From contig JAGIAT010000018.1 in assembly GCA_017744715.1 (NCBI GenBank), positions 24,756 to 88,755 of the forward strand: a stretch of DNA of 64,000 nt, in the 5' to 3' direction. Below, piece by piece: positions 43,513-51,911 of this stretch (its first letter is position 1; every line of letters begins with the position of its first letter). The position numbers and the translations under genes were made by a program. The stretch is from Niabella sp. (GTDB lineage Bacteria > Bacteroidota > Bacteroidia > Chitinophagales > Chitinophagaceae). The notes under the pieces are model-generated. The model did not search any database. It was not told where the DNA came from and saw nothing but the letters and a program-made list of their open reading frames with translations.

Positions 43513-43537
43513 AAATTTCCTGATCAGCAGGAAATTT
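43513..43537. promoter_or_regulatory. 25-bp palindrome upstream of the ABC exporter
   Basis: Perfect 10-bp arms AAATTTCCTG (43513-43522) and CAGGAAATTT (43528-43537) flank ATCAG. It ends just before TATACTTTG, a near -7 box, and 38 nt before the exporter start. The site looks like an operator covering the promoter. The rest of the 43272-43575 gap shows nothing else convincing. Confidence 0.6.
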
Positions 43538-43575
43538 ATACTTTGAGGTCGTTTTAAAAAATATACCGTAATCAT

Positions 43576-45387
43576 ATGCGTATTCTTCTCCGATATATCA
43601 AACCCTATCGCTGGTTGGTGGTGCTGGCTTTGTTCCTGGCTGCCGTAAACCAGATCTTTTCACTTTTTGCCCCGCTGATCAGCGGAAAGCTGCTGGATCT
43701 TTTTGCTACCCACCCGCATCATTTTGATCATGCCAAAACCGCACCCCGTTCGGAGCACGAATACCTCTTTGGCGGAAGCGGATATCACGGGCTGCTGTTC
43801 TTTTTGATGTTACTCATTGGTACGGCAATGGTAAGCCGCATTGCCAAGGCCTTCCAGGATTATTTTGTAAATGTGGTGATTCAAAAATTTGGCGCCACCA
43901 TTTTCACCGACGGGCTGAAGCACTCTATGCGGTTGCCTTACCAGGATTTTGAGGATCAGCGAAGCGGTGAAACCCTTTCCATCCTGACTAAAGTGCGAAC
44001 GGACACGGAAAAGTTCATTACCAGTTTTATTAACGTGTTTTTTGTCATTATTGTCAGTATTGTCTTTGTGTCGATTTATGCCTTCCAGCTGCACTGGTCC
44101 ATCATGCCGGTATATGCGGTGGGGATTTTTGCCATTGCCTTTGTTACCAGCTTGCTCAGCAGGCGTATCAAGGTCATTCAGAAAAATATTGTAAAGGAAA
44201 CAACGGCGCTGGCCGGTACCACCACCGAAAGCCTGCGGAATATTGAAATTGTGAAGAGCCTGGGGCTTACAGAGCAGGAGGTACAGCGGCTCAATAACAA
44301 TACCTTTAAGATTCTGGGGCTGGAGCTTAAAAAAGTAAAAAGCATCCGTGCGCTCAGTTTTATCCAGGGTACAATGGTGAATTTTTTACAGCAAGTGATT
44401 GCTTTCACTTTATTATGGCTGATCTTTAAGGATGCCATTTCACCCGGTCAGTATCTTTCCCTTTCGTTTTATGGGTTCTTTATTTTTGGTCCCATGCAGG
44501 AGATCGGCAACATTATCATTTCCTACCGCGAAGCCGAGGCTTCGCTGAATAACTTTCATAAGCTCATGCAGCGGAAAGCAGAGCCGCGCCCGGCGAATCC
44601 CCGGCAGATCGGGATGATCGAATTGCTGGAGTTCCGGAATATCGTTTTCCGTCATCAAACGGCACATTTTAATGCGCTGAACGATATTTCCTTTACGGTA
44701 AAAAAAGGTGAAACGATCGCGTTTGTGGGCCCCAGCGGCTCCGGGAAAAGTACCTTGGTTAAATTACTCGTTGGACTCTACCGTCCGGCAAAGGGAACAA
44801 TTTATTACGACGGGGTAGATGGTGAAGCAATCGATTTTGATCAGCTGCGTGTGCAGATCGGTTTTGTAACGCAGGATACGCAGTTGTTTGCCGGCACCAT
44901 TAAGGAGAACCTGTTGTTTGTAAACCCCGGGGCTACCGAGGGCGATCTGAAGGACGCACTTGAAAAGGCCAGCTGTACCGGTTTACTGGCGCGTGCTGAG
45001 AAGGGATTGGATACCGTTATCGGTGAAGGGGGCTTAAAATTAAGCGGCGGGGAAAAGCAGCGCATTGCCATTGCCCGGGCATTGTTGCGGCATCCGCATC
45101 TGTTAATTTTTGATGAGGCAACTTCAGCCCTGGATTCCATTACCGAAGAGGAAATAACCAAAACGATCAAGCTGGTTTCTTCAAAGAAAAATCAGATCAC
45201 GGTATTGATCGCTCACCGGTTAAGTACCATACTGCATGCAGACAGGATCTATGTGTTAGAAAAAGGAGAGATTGTTGAAACCGGAGATCACGCGGCTTTG
45301 CTGCAGCAAAAAGGACTTTATTATGCCATGTGGCGGCAGCAGATCGGCGAACGCAAGAAAGAAGCCTACGATGCCGTTCCTTCTTAA
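43576..45387 (+). CDS. ABC exporter half-transporter (fused membrane and ATPase domains)
   Basis: 603 aa. Six membrane helices (about residues 15-320) are followed by the nucleotide-binding domain with Walker A FVGPSGSGKSTLVKLL, Q-loop FVTQDTQLF, signature LSGGEKQRIAIARALL, Walker B LLIFDEATSALD and H-loop IAHRLST. It would act as a homodimer exporting a lipid, drug or peptide. The long first extracellular loop (about 45-70, HPHHFDHAKTAP) is His-rich. It stands alone behind a strong palindrome, suggesting regulated expression. Confidence 0.9.
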   Translation: MRILLRYIKPYRWLVVLALFLAAVNQIFSLFAPLISGKLLDLFATHPHHFDHAKTAPRSEHEYLFGGSGYHGLLFFLMLLIGTAMVSRIAKAFQDYFVNVVIQKFGATIFTDGLKHSMRLPYQDFEDQRSGETLSILTKVRTDTEKFITSFINVFFVIIVSIVFVSIYAFQLHWSIMPVYAVGIFAIAFVTSLLSRRIKVIQKNIVKETTALAGTTTESLRNIEIVKSLGLTEQEVQRLNNNTFKILGLELKKVKSIRALSFIQGTMVNFLQQVIAFTLLWLIFKDAISPGQYLSLSFYGFFIFGPMQEIGNIIISYREAEASLNNFHKLMQRKAEPRPANPRQIGMIELLEFRNIVFRHQTAHFNALNDISFTVKKGETIAFVGPSGSGKSTLVKLLVGLYRPAKGTIYYDGVDGEAIDFDQLRVQIGFVTQDTQLFAGTIKENLLFVNPGATEGDLKDALEKASCTGLLARAEKGLDTVIGEGGLKLSGGEKQRIAIARALLRHPHLLIFDEATSALDSITEEEITKTIKLVSSKKNQITVLIAHRLSTILHADRIYVLEKGEIVETGDHAALLQQKGLYYAMWRQQIGERKKEAYDAVPS

Positions 45388-45554
45388 AGGAGTGTTTTTA
45401 TCACCCGCTTAACCCCGTTTGCAGCACAGAATAACCGTTGCCTTTTAGGGCGGCCATGAAAACCCCTATCCCCAAAATTATTTTTTTATTAAACAATTCT
45501 GTATTTGATTGATTATGAATTGATTAAAACATAGTGTGGAAAAAAATAATGAAA
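45388..45554. other. Intergenic region after the ABC exporter
   Basis: AT-rich, no credible gene. A GC-richer patch at 45405-45465 has no clear terminator stem. Confidence 0.4.
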
Positions 45555-45584
45555 AAAAGTTAATATTTTTTTAAAAGTTAATAT
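45555..45584. promoter_or_regulatory. Direct repeats matching the LytTR-binding consensus
   Basis: AAAAGTTAATAT occurs at 45555-45566 and again at 45573-45584. The core AAAGTTAAT fits the published LytTR half-site [TA][AC][CA]GTTN[AG][TG] at every position in both copies. Start-to-start spacing is 18 nt, shorter than the usual 21-23. The site lies 112 nt before a LytTR gene, which suggests autoregulation. Confidence 0.55.
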
Positions 45585-45696
45585 ATATTGCACCTACCAA
45601 TACGTTTTTTTCGGTATGGGGAGCTGGAGGATTTGACGTGTCATTTGTAAAACATAACTGCGAAAAACTAACAAATTAAACAAGCTGTACTTATCT

Positions 45697-46470
45697 ATGA
45701 GTTTTAAAATTCAGATTGTTGATGAGGACAAGGTATCATGGAATTTGCTGAAGTTTAAAATAGAAAGCGTAACCGATAGCCAATTGCAATTCCTGGATTA
45801 CTGCTCCACTATGGAACAAGCCATTGGTGCTATTTTTATGCACCGGCCCGATATCCTGATATTTGACCTTAAACTATTGAAAAACAAAGAATTTGAAATT
45901 ATTGAAAGCCTTATTAACCAAAAGGTTTTCAGGGTTAAAATTATTGTTGTAGCCTCCTCCAACCAACTAAATCAACTGCAGAACATCATCGATATAGGTG
46001 TTACTTCGCTGATCATGAAGCCGATTAACTCCAATGACCTCCGGAAATCGATCAGCCGGGTGATCGGGTTGCTCCAGGAAGAGGCAAGGGATATGATAGA
46101 AGACCATTTTATAACGCTAAAAGCAAACCGTTCGTTGTTATATGTCAATCAGCGTGATATTCTTTTTGTGGAATCCAACCGGAATATTTGCGAAATCACA
46201 TTTAAGGATGGCAGTCAGAAAACGGTGAATGAAAACATCACGTTTATTGACCAGCGTATTCATCTGAAGGAGCTGGTCCGGATCGATAAAAGCACCATCA
46301 TTAACATTTCAAAAATTGTATACCTTGATAGTGATGTGTTTAATAAAGAGTGTAAGTTAAAATTGACCAACGGAAATGAAATTAACAAATCGCTTAGCAA
46401 AATTGGCATGAGCCGCTTATATAAAATCGTCTCCAGCAACCGTAAAAACGAAGGACGTATTGTTTTTTGA
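45697..46470 (+). CDS. Orphan LytTR-type response regulator
   Basis: 257 aa. The receiver domain has D9/D11-like acidic residues (IVDEDKVSW), phospho-acceptor candidate Asp57 (ILIFDLKLL) and MKPINSNDL. The LytTR domain is in about residues 140-250 (LKANRSLLYVNQRDILFVES, VRIDKSTIINISKIVYL). No kinase is adjacent. The gene is markedly more AT-rich and Asn/Ile-rich than its neighbours. The next gene downstream is the collagen-like lipoprotein, a plausible target. Confidence 0.82.
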   Translation: MSFKIQIVDEDKVSWNLLKFKIESVTDSQLQFLDYCSTMEQAIGAIFMHRPDILIFDLKLLKNKEFEIIESLINQKVFRVKIIVVASSNQLNQLQNIIDIGVTSLIMKPINSNDLRKSISRVIGLLQEEARDMIEDHFITLKANRSLLYVNQRDILFVESNRNICEITFKDGSQKTVNENITFIDQRIHLKELVRIDKSTIINISKIVYLDSDVFNKECKLKLTNGNEINKSLSKIGMSRLYKIVSSNRKNEGRIVF

Positions 46471-46642
46471 TGTTGTTTCGTCCTTTAAAAATCACTTTAT
46501 GTCCTTTGTTAGTAAAAGTAAAAACAGAACATCGTATTCTTGTGGCATAATAAAAAAATCAACCCTGCGTAAGCCGAAAAGCAGTTTTTAGAGTAGGCAT
46601 TATTTAATCATTAACTAGTAAATAAAATTAAATTAAACTTTT

Positions 46643-48949
46643 ATGAGACGTACATTCTTATCCGTCCTAGTTCTAGCCTCCGTGCTTACAGGTTTAGACT
46701 CCTGTAAGAAAGGGGACACCGGTCCTGCGGGTCCTGCGGGTCCTAAAGGCGCTGACGGCGCTCCGGGTACTGCTGGTACCAAGGGTGCTACTGGTGCCGA
46801 TGGAACTAAGATCTTATCTGGCGCGGGTGCTCCTGCCGAAAACCTGGGAGTTCAAAACGACTTCTATCTTAACACAACTACCGGTGTTTTGTTGGGACCT
46901 AAACCATCAAATACTACATGGGCAAATGCCGCTTCAGTTTCTTTGAAAGGCGCAACTGGTGCAAACGGCGCGAACGGTGCTACAGGCGCAACTGGTGCTA
47001 CAGGAGCAACTGGTGCTAACGGTGCTAACGGTGCTACAGGCGCAACTGGTGCTACAGGCGCAACTGGTGCTAACGGTACAAACTTCCTGGCTGGTCCTGG
47101 TAACCCAACTGCTGCTAATGGTGCAAACGGAGACTACTGGTTCAATACCACAGATTCTAAACTGTTTGGACCTAAAGCTGGTGGTGCTTGGCCTGCAAAC
47201 GGTATCGCTATTGGCGTAACTGCTACTCCTCGTGTATTCTTCATCGATATCACCTTGAAGGATAAAGTACAGATCACCGGTTCTCAGATCAGCACTTATC
47301 ATGATACTGCGTTGATCGTTGACAAAAACATCAAGATCAACTCTTCTTACACATTGAACCGTGTGGATGTTGAGCAGCGTATTGCTGAATATCCGGACTG
47401 GTATACTTTTAACGGTCGTGAAATCATGTTCATCGATGCGGCGCTGACTGCTCCTGAACAACTGTACATGATTCCAACAAGAACTACCGATCTGCAAAAT
47501 GCACTGCTTCAGCAGAATGTTGTTGGCCGTCAGTTCATTTACACAAAAGATCCTAAGAACGCTGCTTTCGTAGCTGCTGTAAGAGCTGCTGGTGTTGCTG
47601 CAGGTGTTTCTGTAGGCGCTCAGGGCGGTGGAACCAACAATCCTCCGAACCCGCTCACAGGTGCATTCTCCACAAACCCGGCTCCCTGGAACCCTGCAGG
47701 TCTTCCTGGTCAGCAAGCAACTGGTGGTGGTTTAAGATATGGTAAAGGTGCACCTCAGATCGCTCCTGTTGGTGTAAGCCCAACCAATATCTACACGTTC
47801 TCTCAGGAAGATTACGATCGTCTGTCTCAGAACGCGTCTTCTTTCCCGACAGGAAGCACCAACAACCCGCTTTGTTACTGGCAGTATGCTGAAGCCGGAC
47901 GTTCTCCGGGCGGTCAGCAAACCGGCTGGACCATTGGCGACCTGGTTGATTTCTGGCCAATGTGGAAAAAAGCACCTCAGGTGAATACCGGAACTGGTGA
48001 AGATTACACACTGCGGAAAACAATCGATCTGGAGCAAGTTACTGATAACAACCTGGGTGCCGCCTGGAGAGCAGCGCGCGCTACTGGTTCTATCGATTTC
48101 CACTACATGTTTGGTACTCCTAGCGGATATGCTAATGTTGGTGGTCGTGCTTCTCAGAGCAGCATTCACCCGATCATTGTTCCTTCTGAAGTAGACGGTG
48201 CCGCAGGTGCAAGAACTTACTACACATCACGTGACGCTGGTAACCCGATTCCTGGACCAACAGAACCTAAACCCGGTGGAAGCACTACACTGAACCTCCA
48301 GAACTGGTACAACACCTGGTTCAGCCTGAACGATAACGGCGTTTCCGGTACTCCTGGTGCTAACCCTGGTTCTCAATACGGAAGCGGTGCAGCAAATGAC
48401 TACAACCGCGATAATGGAGCAAATGGTAGCTCTTATGACCTGACTCCTCCTCCTTATCTGTTTGGACCTTTCGTTGCCTACAACGGTACAAGAACCTTTA
48501 CAGTGGTAGATCCTAACTACGGTACTTATGATGTAGCTGAGCCTACAAATACTTCAACTTATCAGTGGGATGGTATCTATTTGTACAATGGTTTCATCAA
48601 AGTAAACTATCGTATCTACAATGGTGGTACAACCGCTCGTGCTACAGTAAGAGGTCCGTTCAACCCGAACTATCCTTACCTGGGTAACTATGAGTATAGC
48701 TGGACTGGTCCTAAAGGATACCTGGCACCAAATGGCAGCAACCCCGTTCACGGAAGCTACTATGATGGTCCTTGGCCGAGCAACCAGAACCGTGCTTGCG
48801 AAGGTTTCTACTTCAGCGGTAAGTTCATCCCGAACGTGAACAAGAGAACAGACGATGTGTTACTGAAATTAAAAATTCAGACCATCCCGTCTAACAATCC
48901 TGATGATGGTGCTATCATCATGAAAGCTCAAGGTCAACAAGTAAAGTAA
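46643..48949 (+). CDS. Collagen-like repeat lipoprotein, large secreted
   Basis: 768 aa. A lipoprotein signal (GLDSC, Cys21) is followed by two Gly-x-y blocks: residues about 27-54 (PAGPAGPKGADGAPG) and about 103-145 (GAT/GAN only). Each block precedes a similar module of the type ILSGAGAPAENLG ... DFYLNTTTGVLLGPK and FLAGPGNPTAANG ... DYWFNTTDSKLFGPK. The remaining 560 residues are rich in Asn, Gly, Pro, Tyr and Trp, and I do not recognise a domain. The codons are strongly skewed to GGT, GCT, AAC and CTG, unlike the neighbours, as in very highly expressed genes. It is probably an abundant surface protein. Confidence 0.75.
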   Translation: MRRTFLSVLVLASVLTGLDSCKKGDTGPAGPAGPKGADGAPGTAGTKGATGADGTKILSGAGAPAENLGVQNDFYLNTTTGVLLGPKPSNTTWANAASVSLKGATGANGANGATGATGATGATGANGANGATGATGATGATGANGTNFLAGPGNPTAANGANGDYWFNTTDSKLFGPKAGGAWPANGIAIGVTATPRVFFIDITLKDKVQITGSQISTYHDTALIVDKNIKINSSYTLNRVDVEQRIAEYPDWYTFNGREIMFIDAALTAPEQLYMIPTRTTDLQNALLQQNVVGRQFIYTKDPKNAAFVAAVRAAGVAAGVSVGAQGGGTNNPPNPLTGAFSTNPAPWNPAGLPGQQATGGGLRYGKGAPQIAPVGVSPTNIYTFSQEDYDRLSQNASSFPTGSTNNPLCYWQYAEAGRSPGGQQTGWTIGDLVDFWPMWKKAPQVNTGTGEDYTLRKTIDLEQVTDNNLGAAWRAARATGSIDFHYMFGTPSGYANVGGRASQSSIHPIIVPSEVDGAAGARTYYTSRDAGNPIPGPTEPKPGGSTTLNLQNWYNTWFSLNDNGVSGTPGANPGSQYGSGAANDYNRDNGANGSSYDLTPPPYLFGPFVAYNGTRTFTVVDPNYGTYDVAEPTNTSTYQWDGIYLYNGFIKVNYRIYNGGTTARATVRGPFNPNYPYLGNYEYSWTGPKGYLAPNGSNPVHGSYYDGPWPSNQNRACEGFYFSGKFIPNVNKRTDDVLLKLKIQTIPSNNPDDGAIIMKAQGQQVK
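46949..47077 (+). repeat. In-frame Gly-Ala-Thr/Gly-Ala-Asn collagen-like tandem repeat
   Basis: 43 codons of 9-bp units GGTGCTACA/GGTGCTAAC. A larger unit of two GAN plus four GAT triplets is itself repeated twice, so the tract is prone to slippage in steps that keep the frame. Confidence 0.85.
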
Positions 48950-48970
48950 TTCAATTGCTTTATCGATAAT

Positions 48971-48998
48971 AAAGAGGCTACCCGTGGGTAGCCTCTTT
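48971..48998 (+). terminator. Intrinsic terminator of the collagen-like gene
   Basis: AAAGAGGCTACCC pairs exactly with GGGTAGCCTCTTT, then ACTTTTAG. The stem is 13 bp. Confidence 0.85.
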
Positions 48999-49024
48999 AC
49001 TTTTAGTCATTTATGGTTATACAT

Positions 49025-49528
49025 ATGAATCGAATACTCAAACAATGTGCTCTTATAATGTTGCTTGCGGTAGCCAGCTATAGCTGCAAGAGCAAGACCG
49101 AATCAGATACCACGCGGCCGGCTATTGGTGAAAAAAAACCGGACAGCAACGCAGCAAAAATACCCCAGGCGCTGGCGGACTCGGCGAACTTTACTACAAT
49201 CCAATGGGAGGATTCCACATTCCGTGACTTAAAGAAAATAAAACGTGGCGATTCGGCTGTAATGAAATTCAGTTTTGTCAATACCGGAAATAAGCCGTTG
49301 CTGATATCGGGTGTGGAGGCCAGTTGCGGTTGTACAGTTCCAGAATGGCCGAAGGAGCCAGTAATGCCGGGCAAAAAGGGCGCGATCAAAGCCGTGTTTC
49401 ATACGGAGGTTCAGCCGGCGGCTACCCATATGAAACAGATCTTTGTAAACGCAAATACGAAGCCGCATACAGGGCATATACTCACATTTAAAGCAGAGGT
49501 GACCGAGAATAATCAGAATAATCATTGA
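49025..49528 (+). CDS. DUF1573 lipoprotein
   Basis: 167 aa from the ATG at 49025. The lipobox is SYSC (Cys21). The DUF1573 Ig-like domain (about 60-160) has MKFSFVNTGNKPLLISGVEA and SCGCTVPEWPKEPVMPGKKG, its signature. The family is abundant in Bacteroidota envelopes and its function is unsettled. It follows the collagen-like gene after a strong terminator and so is probably transcribed separately. Confidence 0.85.
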   Translation: MNRILKQCALIMLLAVASYSCKSKTESDTTRPAIGEKKPDSNAAKIPQALADSANFTTIQWEDSTFRDLKKIKRGDSAVMKFSFVNTGNKPLLISGVEASCGCTVPEWPKEPVMPGKKGAIKAVFHTEVQPAATHMKQIFVNANTKPHTGHILTFKAEVTENNQNNH

Positions 49529-49697
49529 GGCAAGGAAGAACAATCTTGGCTAGGAATTGAAGCTTTGATGATTGCGTAAGCATGCGTTATAAAGACATAG
49601 TTGGATATAGGTGCAGGTGCTATCTGGCGACGCCGGATCAGACCACTATAAAAATGTTATAAAACCACCGTATGGGATTTTTATTTGCATTTTGCTT

Positions 49698-49705
49698 TAC
49701 CTTTG
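49698..49705 (+). promoter_or_regulatory. Candidate -7 box (TACCTTTG)
   Basis: Exact TAnnTTTG 17 nt before the ATG at 49723; no TTTG at the -33 distance. Confidence 0.45.
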
Positions 49706-49722
49706 CAAAAATTTAATCAGAT

Positions 49723-50202
49723 ATGAGAATTAAACTACTGTTTCCCATCTGTTTGCTTGCTATCGTAGCTGTTGTATCCTGCAAAGACGAGGATAAAAAT
49801 ACAGAAGGAGAAACGCCTATCGAATCTATTGACGACATTAAAAAGAATTACAAGGAGAAGGATTCTACAATCGTGGAAGCTTACTTAACGGATAAGTCAA
49901 CGGTTTCCGTTAAGGATATCGATTTAAAGGATTCAACGTATTCTGCGCGGACGAAAGTGTTATATAAGTCTGTAGGTGGCGCGGAGTCGCTGGCGATTGT
50001 ATATGGCTATAAGGCCGATAACTCTTTAGGGATTGCCATTCTGCAAAGGGGGACTGAAACGCCGGTAAGATTACCTCAAACTGAGGCAAAGGGTATTAAA
50101 CAGGCCGTATACAGTAATGGCACTATTAAACTTACCCGCGATGGCAATTCGGTATATTACTCAGAAGATGGAGGTTCCGAACAATTTGTGGAGATCCAAT
50201 AA
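49723..50202 (+). CDS. Small lipoprotein, unknown
   Basis: 159 aa. The lipobox is AVVSC (Cys20). The mature protein is acidic and Lys/Asp/Thr-rich with predicted short beta strands (STVSVKDIDLKDSTYSA, GTIKLTRDGNSVYYSEDG). It is not recognised as a family. It has its own -7-like box and a terminator downstream. Confidence 0.6.
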   Translation: MRIKLLFPICLLAIVAVVSCKDEDKNTEGETPIESIDDIKKNYKEKDSTIVEAYLTDKSTVSVKDIDLKDSTYSARTKVLYKSVGGAESLAIVYGYKADNSLGIAILQRGTETPVRLPQTEAKGIKQAVYSNGTIKLTRDGNSVYYSEDGGSEQFVEIQ

Positions 50203-50359
50203 CCTTGCGCAGTTCCATGCTACGAACGGTGCTCGTATCGGAGGGCCCGAGGCATCGTTTTTAGCTGATCGCCCCGTGCAGTAAATTGATGCTGCCAGGT
50301 GCTTCAATAAAGCGTATCCTGTAAATAGAAGCTCCGGGTATATTATTAAATTACCATGT

Positions 50360-50400
50360 AGCCCAGTTTAAAGCCGAGCGTTTTAAACTGGGCTGCTTTT
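50360..50400 (+). terminator. Intrinsic terminator
   Basis: AGCCCAGTTTAAA and TTTAAACTGGGCT form a 13-bp stem with a 9-nt loop, followed by GCTTTTTTG. It lies about 160 nt after the small lipoprotein gene. Confidence 0.75.
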
Positions 50401-50449
50401 TTGCGGAAGGCCCTTACCAGGAAGATCCTATCCTTTTTGCAAAAACATA

Positions 50450-50469
50450 AAGGGCCGCTGCCGGCCCTT
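50450..50469 (-). terminator. Intrinsic terminator of the cysteine desulfurase gene
   Basis: AAGGGCCG and CGGCCCTT flank CTGC; on the minus strand the stem is followed by TATGTTTTTG. Confidence 0.6.
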
Positions 50470-50495
50470 CGTAATAATGCGCATGGATTGCAACC

Positions 50496-51623
50496 TCAGA
50501 TCAGTTCCTTAAGCGTATCGATGGTGCGGTCGATCTCTTCCCTTGTATTGTATTTACTGAATGAAAAACGAATGGGTACCCGGTCCGGGTTGTCGTTTAA
50601 AGCTGCAATTACATGAGATCCCTGGCTGGCGCCGCTGCTGCAGGCGCTTCCGCCTGATACGCAAATGTTGTGGATGTCCAGGTTGAACAGCAGCATTTCC
50701 GAGCGCTCCGTCTGCGGAAAGGAGGCACTTAATACGGTGTACAGGCAGCTGCCGAACGCATCGCCGTTAAAGGTAACGGAAGGGATCCTGCTTTGAAGCT
50801 GATCCGCCATATATTGCTTAAGCCCGCGGATATAGGCCGCTTCTTTTTCATAGTTGGCCATGGCCAGGTCCAGTGCCCTAGCAAAGCCCACAATGCCATA
50901 CACATTTTCCGTGCCTGCTCGCATATTCCGCTCCTGCCCGCCACCAAAAATAAAGGGTTTAATTTCCAGGTTGCTGTTCACATACAGGATGCCCGAGCCT
51001 TTTGGCCCGTGAAATTTATGGCCGGAGGCAGAAATAAAATCGATATCAATACGTTGCAGATCGATCGGGTAGTGCCCAACAGTTTGTACACAATCTGAAT
51101 GGAAAACGGCGCCGTATTTCCGGCATAGCGCGCTAACCGCATTAATGGCCAGCAGGTTCCCGATTTCGTTATTGGCATGCATCAGGGTAACCAAACACTT
51201 GCGATCCTGTGCCGCCAGCTGTTCTTCCAGGTCCTTCAGGTCAACATGCCCGTTAGCCAGTAATTTTACCAGGCTAAACGTAACCGTATTGCCATTGCTG
51301 TAATGTTCTACTGTATGCAGAACCGCATGGTGCTCGATGCCGGAAGTGATGATATGTGTACATCCGAGATCCCGGATCGCTGCATTGATTGCCGTATTAT
51401 TGCTTTCGGTACCCCCGGAGGTAAAGAAGATCTCACCTGGTTTTACATTCAGGTGTTTCGCCACTGTTTTACGGGCGGTTTCCACGGCCAGGCGGGTTTC
51501 TCTTCCGTAAGAATACACAGAAGAGGGGTTGCCAAACCCTGAGGTCATATAAGGTAACATCGCATCCAGCACTTCCTTGTCCAGACAAGTGGTTGCGGCA
51601 TTGTCTAAATATATTTTTTCCAT
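50496..51623 (-). CDS. Cysteine desulfurase (NifS/IscS class)
   Basis: 375 aa from the ATG at 51623, where MEKIYLDNAATTCLDKEVLD begins; upstream codons are not conserved. The PLP lysine is in SASGHKFHGPKG, the substrate site is TSGGTESNNTAI, and the sulfur-carrying Cys loop is CVSGGSACSSGASQGS. It removes sulfur from cysteine for Fe-S clusters or tRNA thiolation. No iscU-like gene is adjacent, so the pathway is not decided. Confidence 0.9.
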   Translation of the reverse strand: MEKIYLDNAATTCLDKEVLDAMLPYMTSGFGNPSSVYSYGRETRLAVETARKTVAKHLNVKPGEIFFTSGGTESNNTAINAAIRDLGCTHIITSGIEHHAVLHTVEHYSNGNTVTFSLVKLLANGHVDLKDLEEQLAAQDRKCLVTLMHANNEIGNLLAINAVSALCRKYGAVFHSDCVQTVGHYPIDLQRIDIDFISASGHKFHGPKGSGILYVNSNLEIKPFIFGGGQERNMRAGTENVYGIVGFARALDLAMANYEKEAAYIRGLKQYMADQLQSRIPSVTFNGDAFGSCLYTVLSASFPQTERSEMLLFNLDIHNICVSGGSACSSGASQGSHVIAALNDNPDRVPIRFSFSKYNTREEIDRTIDTLKELI

Positions 51624-51674
51624 GAACGCTTCTCCCTTTTTGTCCGGTATGTCTCCTCCCGGCGAAAATGATCG

Positions 51675-51682
51675 CAAAGTTA
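51675..51682 (-). promoter_or_regulatory. Candidate -7 box (TAACTTTG) for the cysteine desulfurase
   Basis: Exact TAnnTTTG, 52 nt before the chosen start; no clear -33 box. Confidence 0.45.
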
Positions 51683-51734
51683 ATGAAGCAATCGCATATG
51701 GATTTTGTAGACTACGGGGATCTAAGCTTAAGGG

Positions 51735-51911
51735 TTAACATTCAATGTTCAAGCTACATGAAACTTGAGATTTGAGCGTCGGGACAGCGCTTCTGGCATC
51801 AAACGGATCTGACGTGAAACCTGGAAGCTCCTCTTAGTTGCCGGGAACCGGCATTCTGCCAACAAGATATGAAGACCTGCACAAGACCCAACGTAAAACC
51901 TGAAACCTCTC
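51735..51911. repeat. Dispersed GTTTCAGGTT-family repeat, inverted copies
   Basis: AACATTCAATGTTCAAG and GAAACTTGAG near the left end, GTGAAACCTGG in the middle and GTAAAACCTGAAACCTC at the right end are variants of the words seen at 63.3-63.6 kb. There is no gene. Confidence 0.5.

Noticed and set aside
46949..47077. Possible CRISPR-like array
   Set aside because: The repeats are 9-bp in-frame codon triplets without spacers; this is collagen-like coding sequence.
46934..47716. 260-codon minus-strand frame opposite the collagen-like gene
   Set aside because: Ser/Thr/Cys-rich low-complexity translation caused by the complementary repeat codons; no signal or domain.
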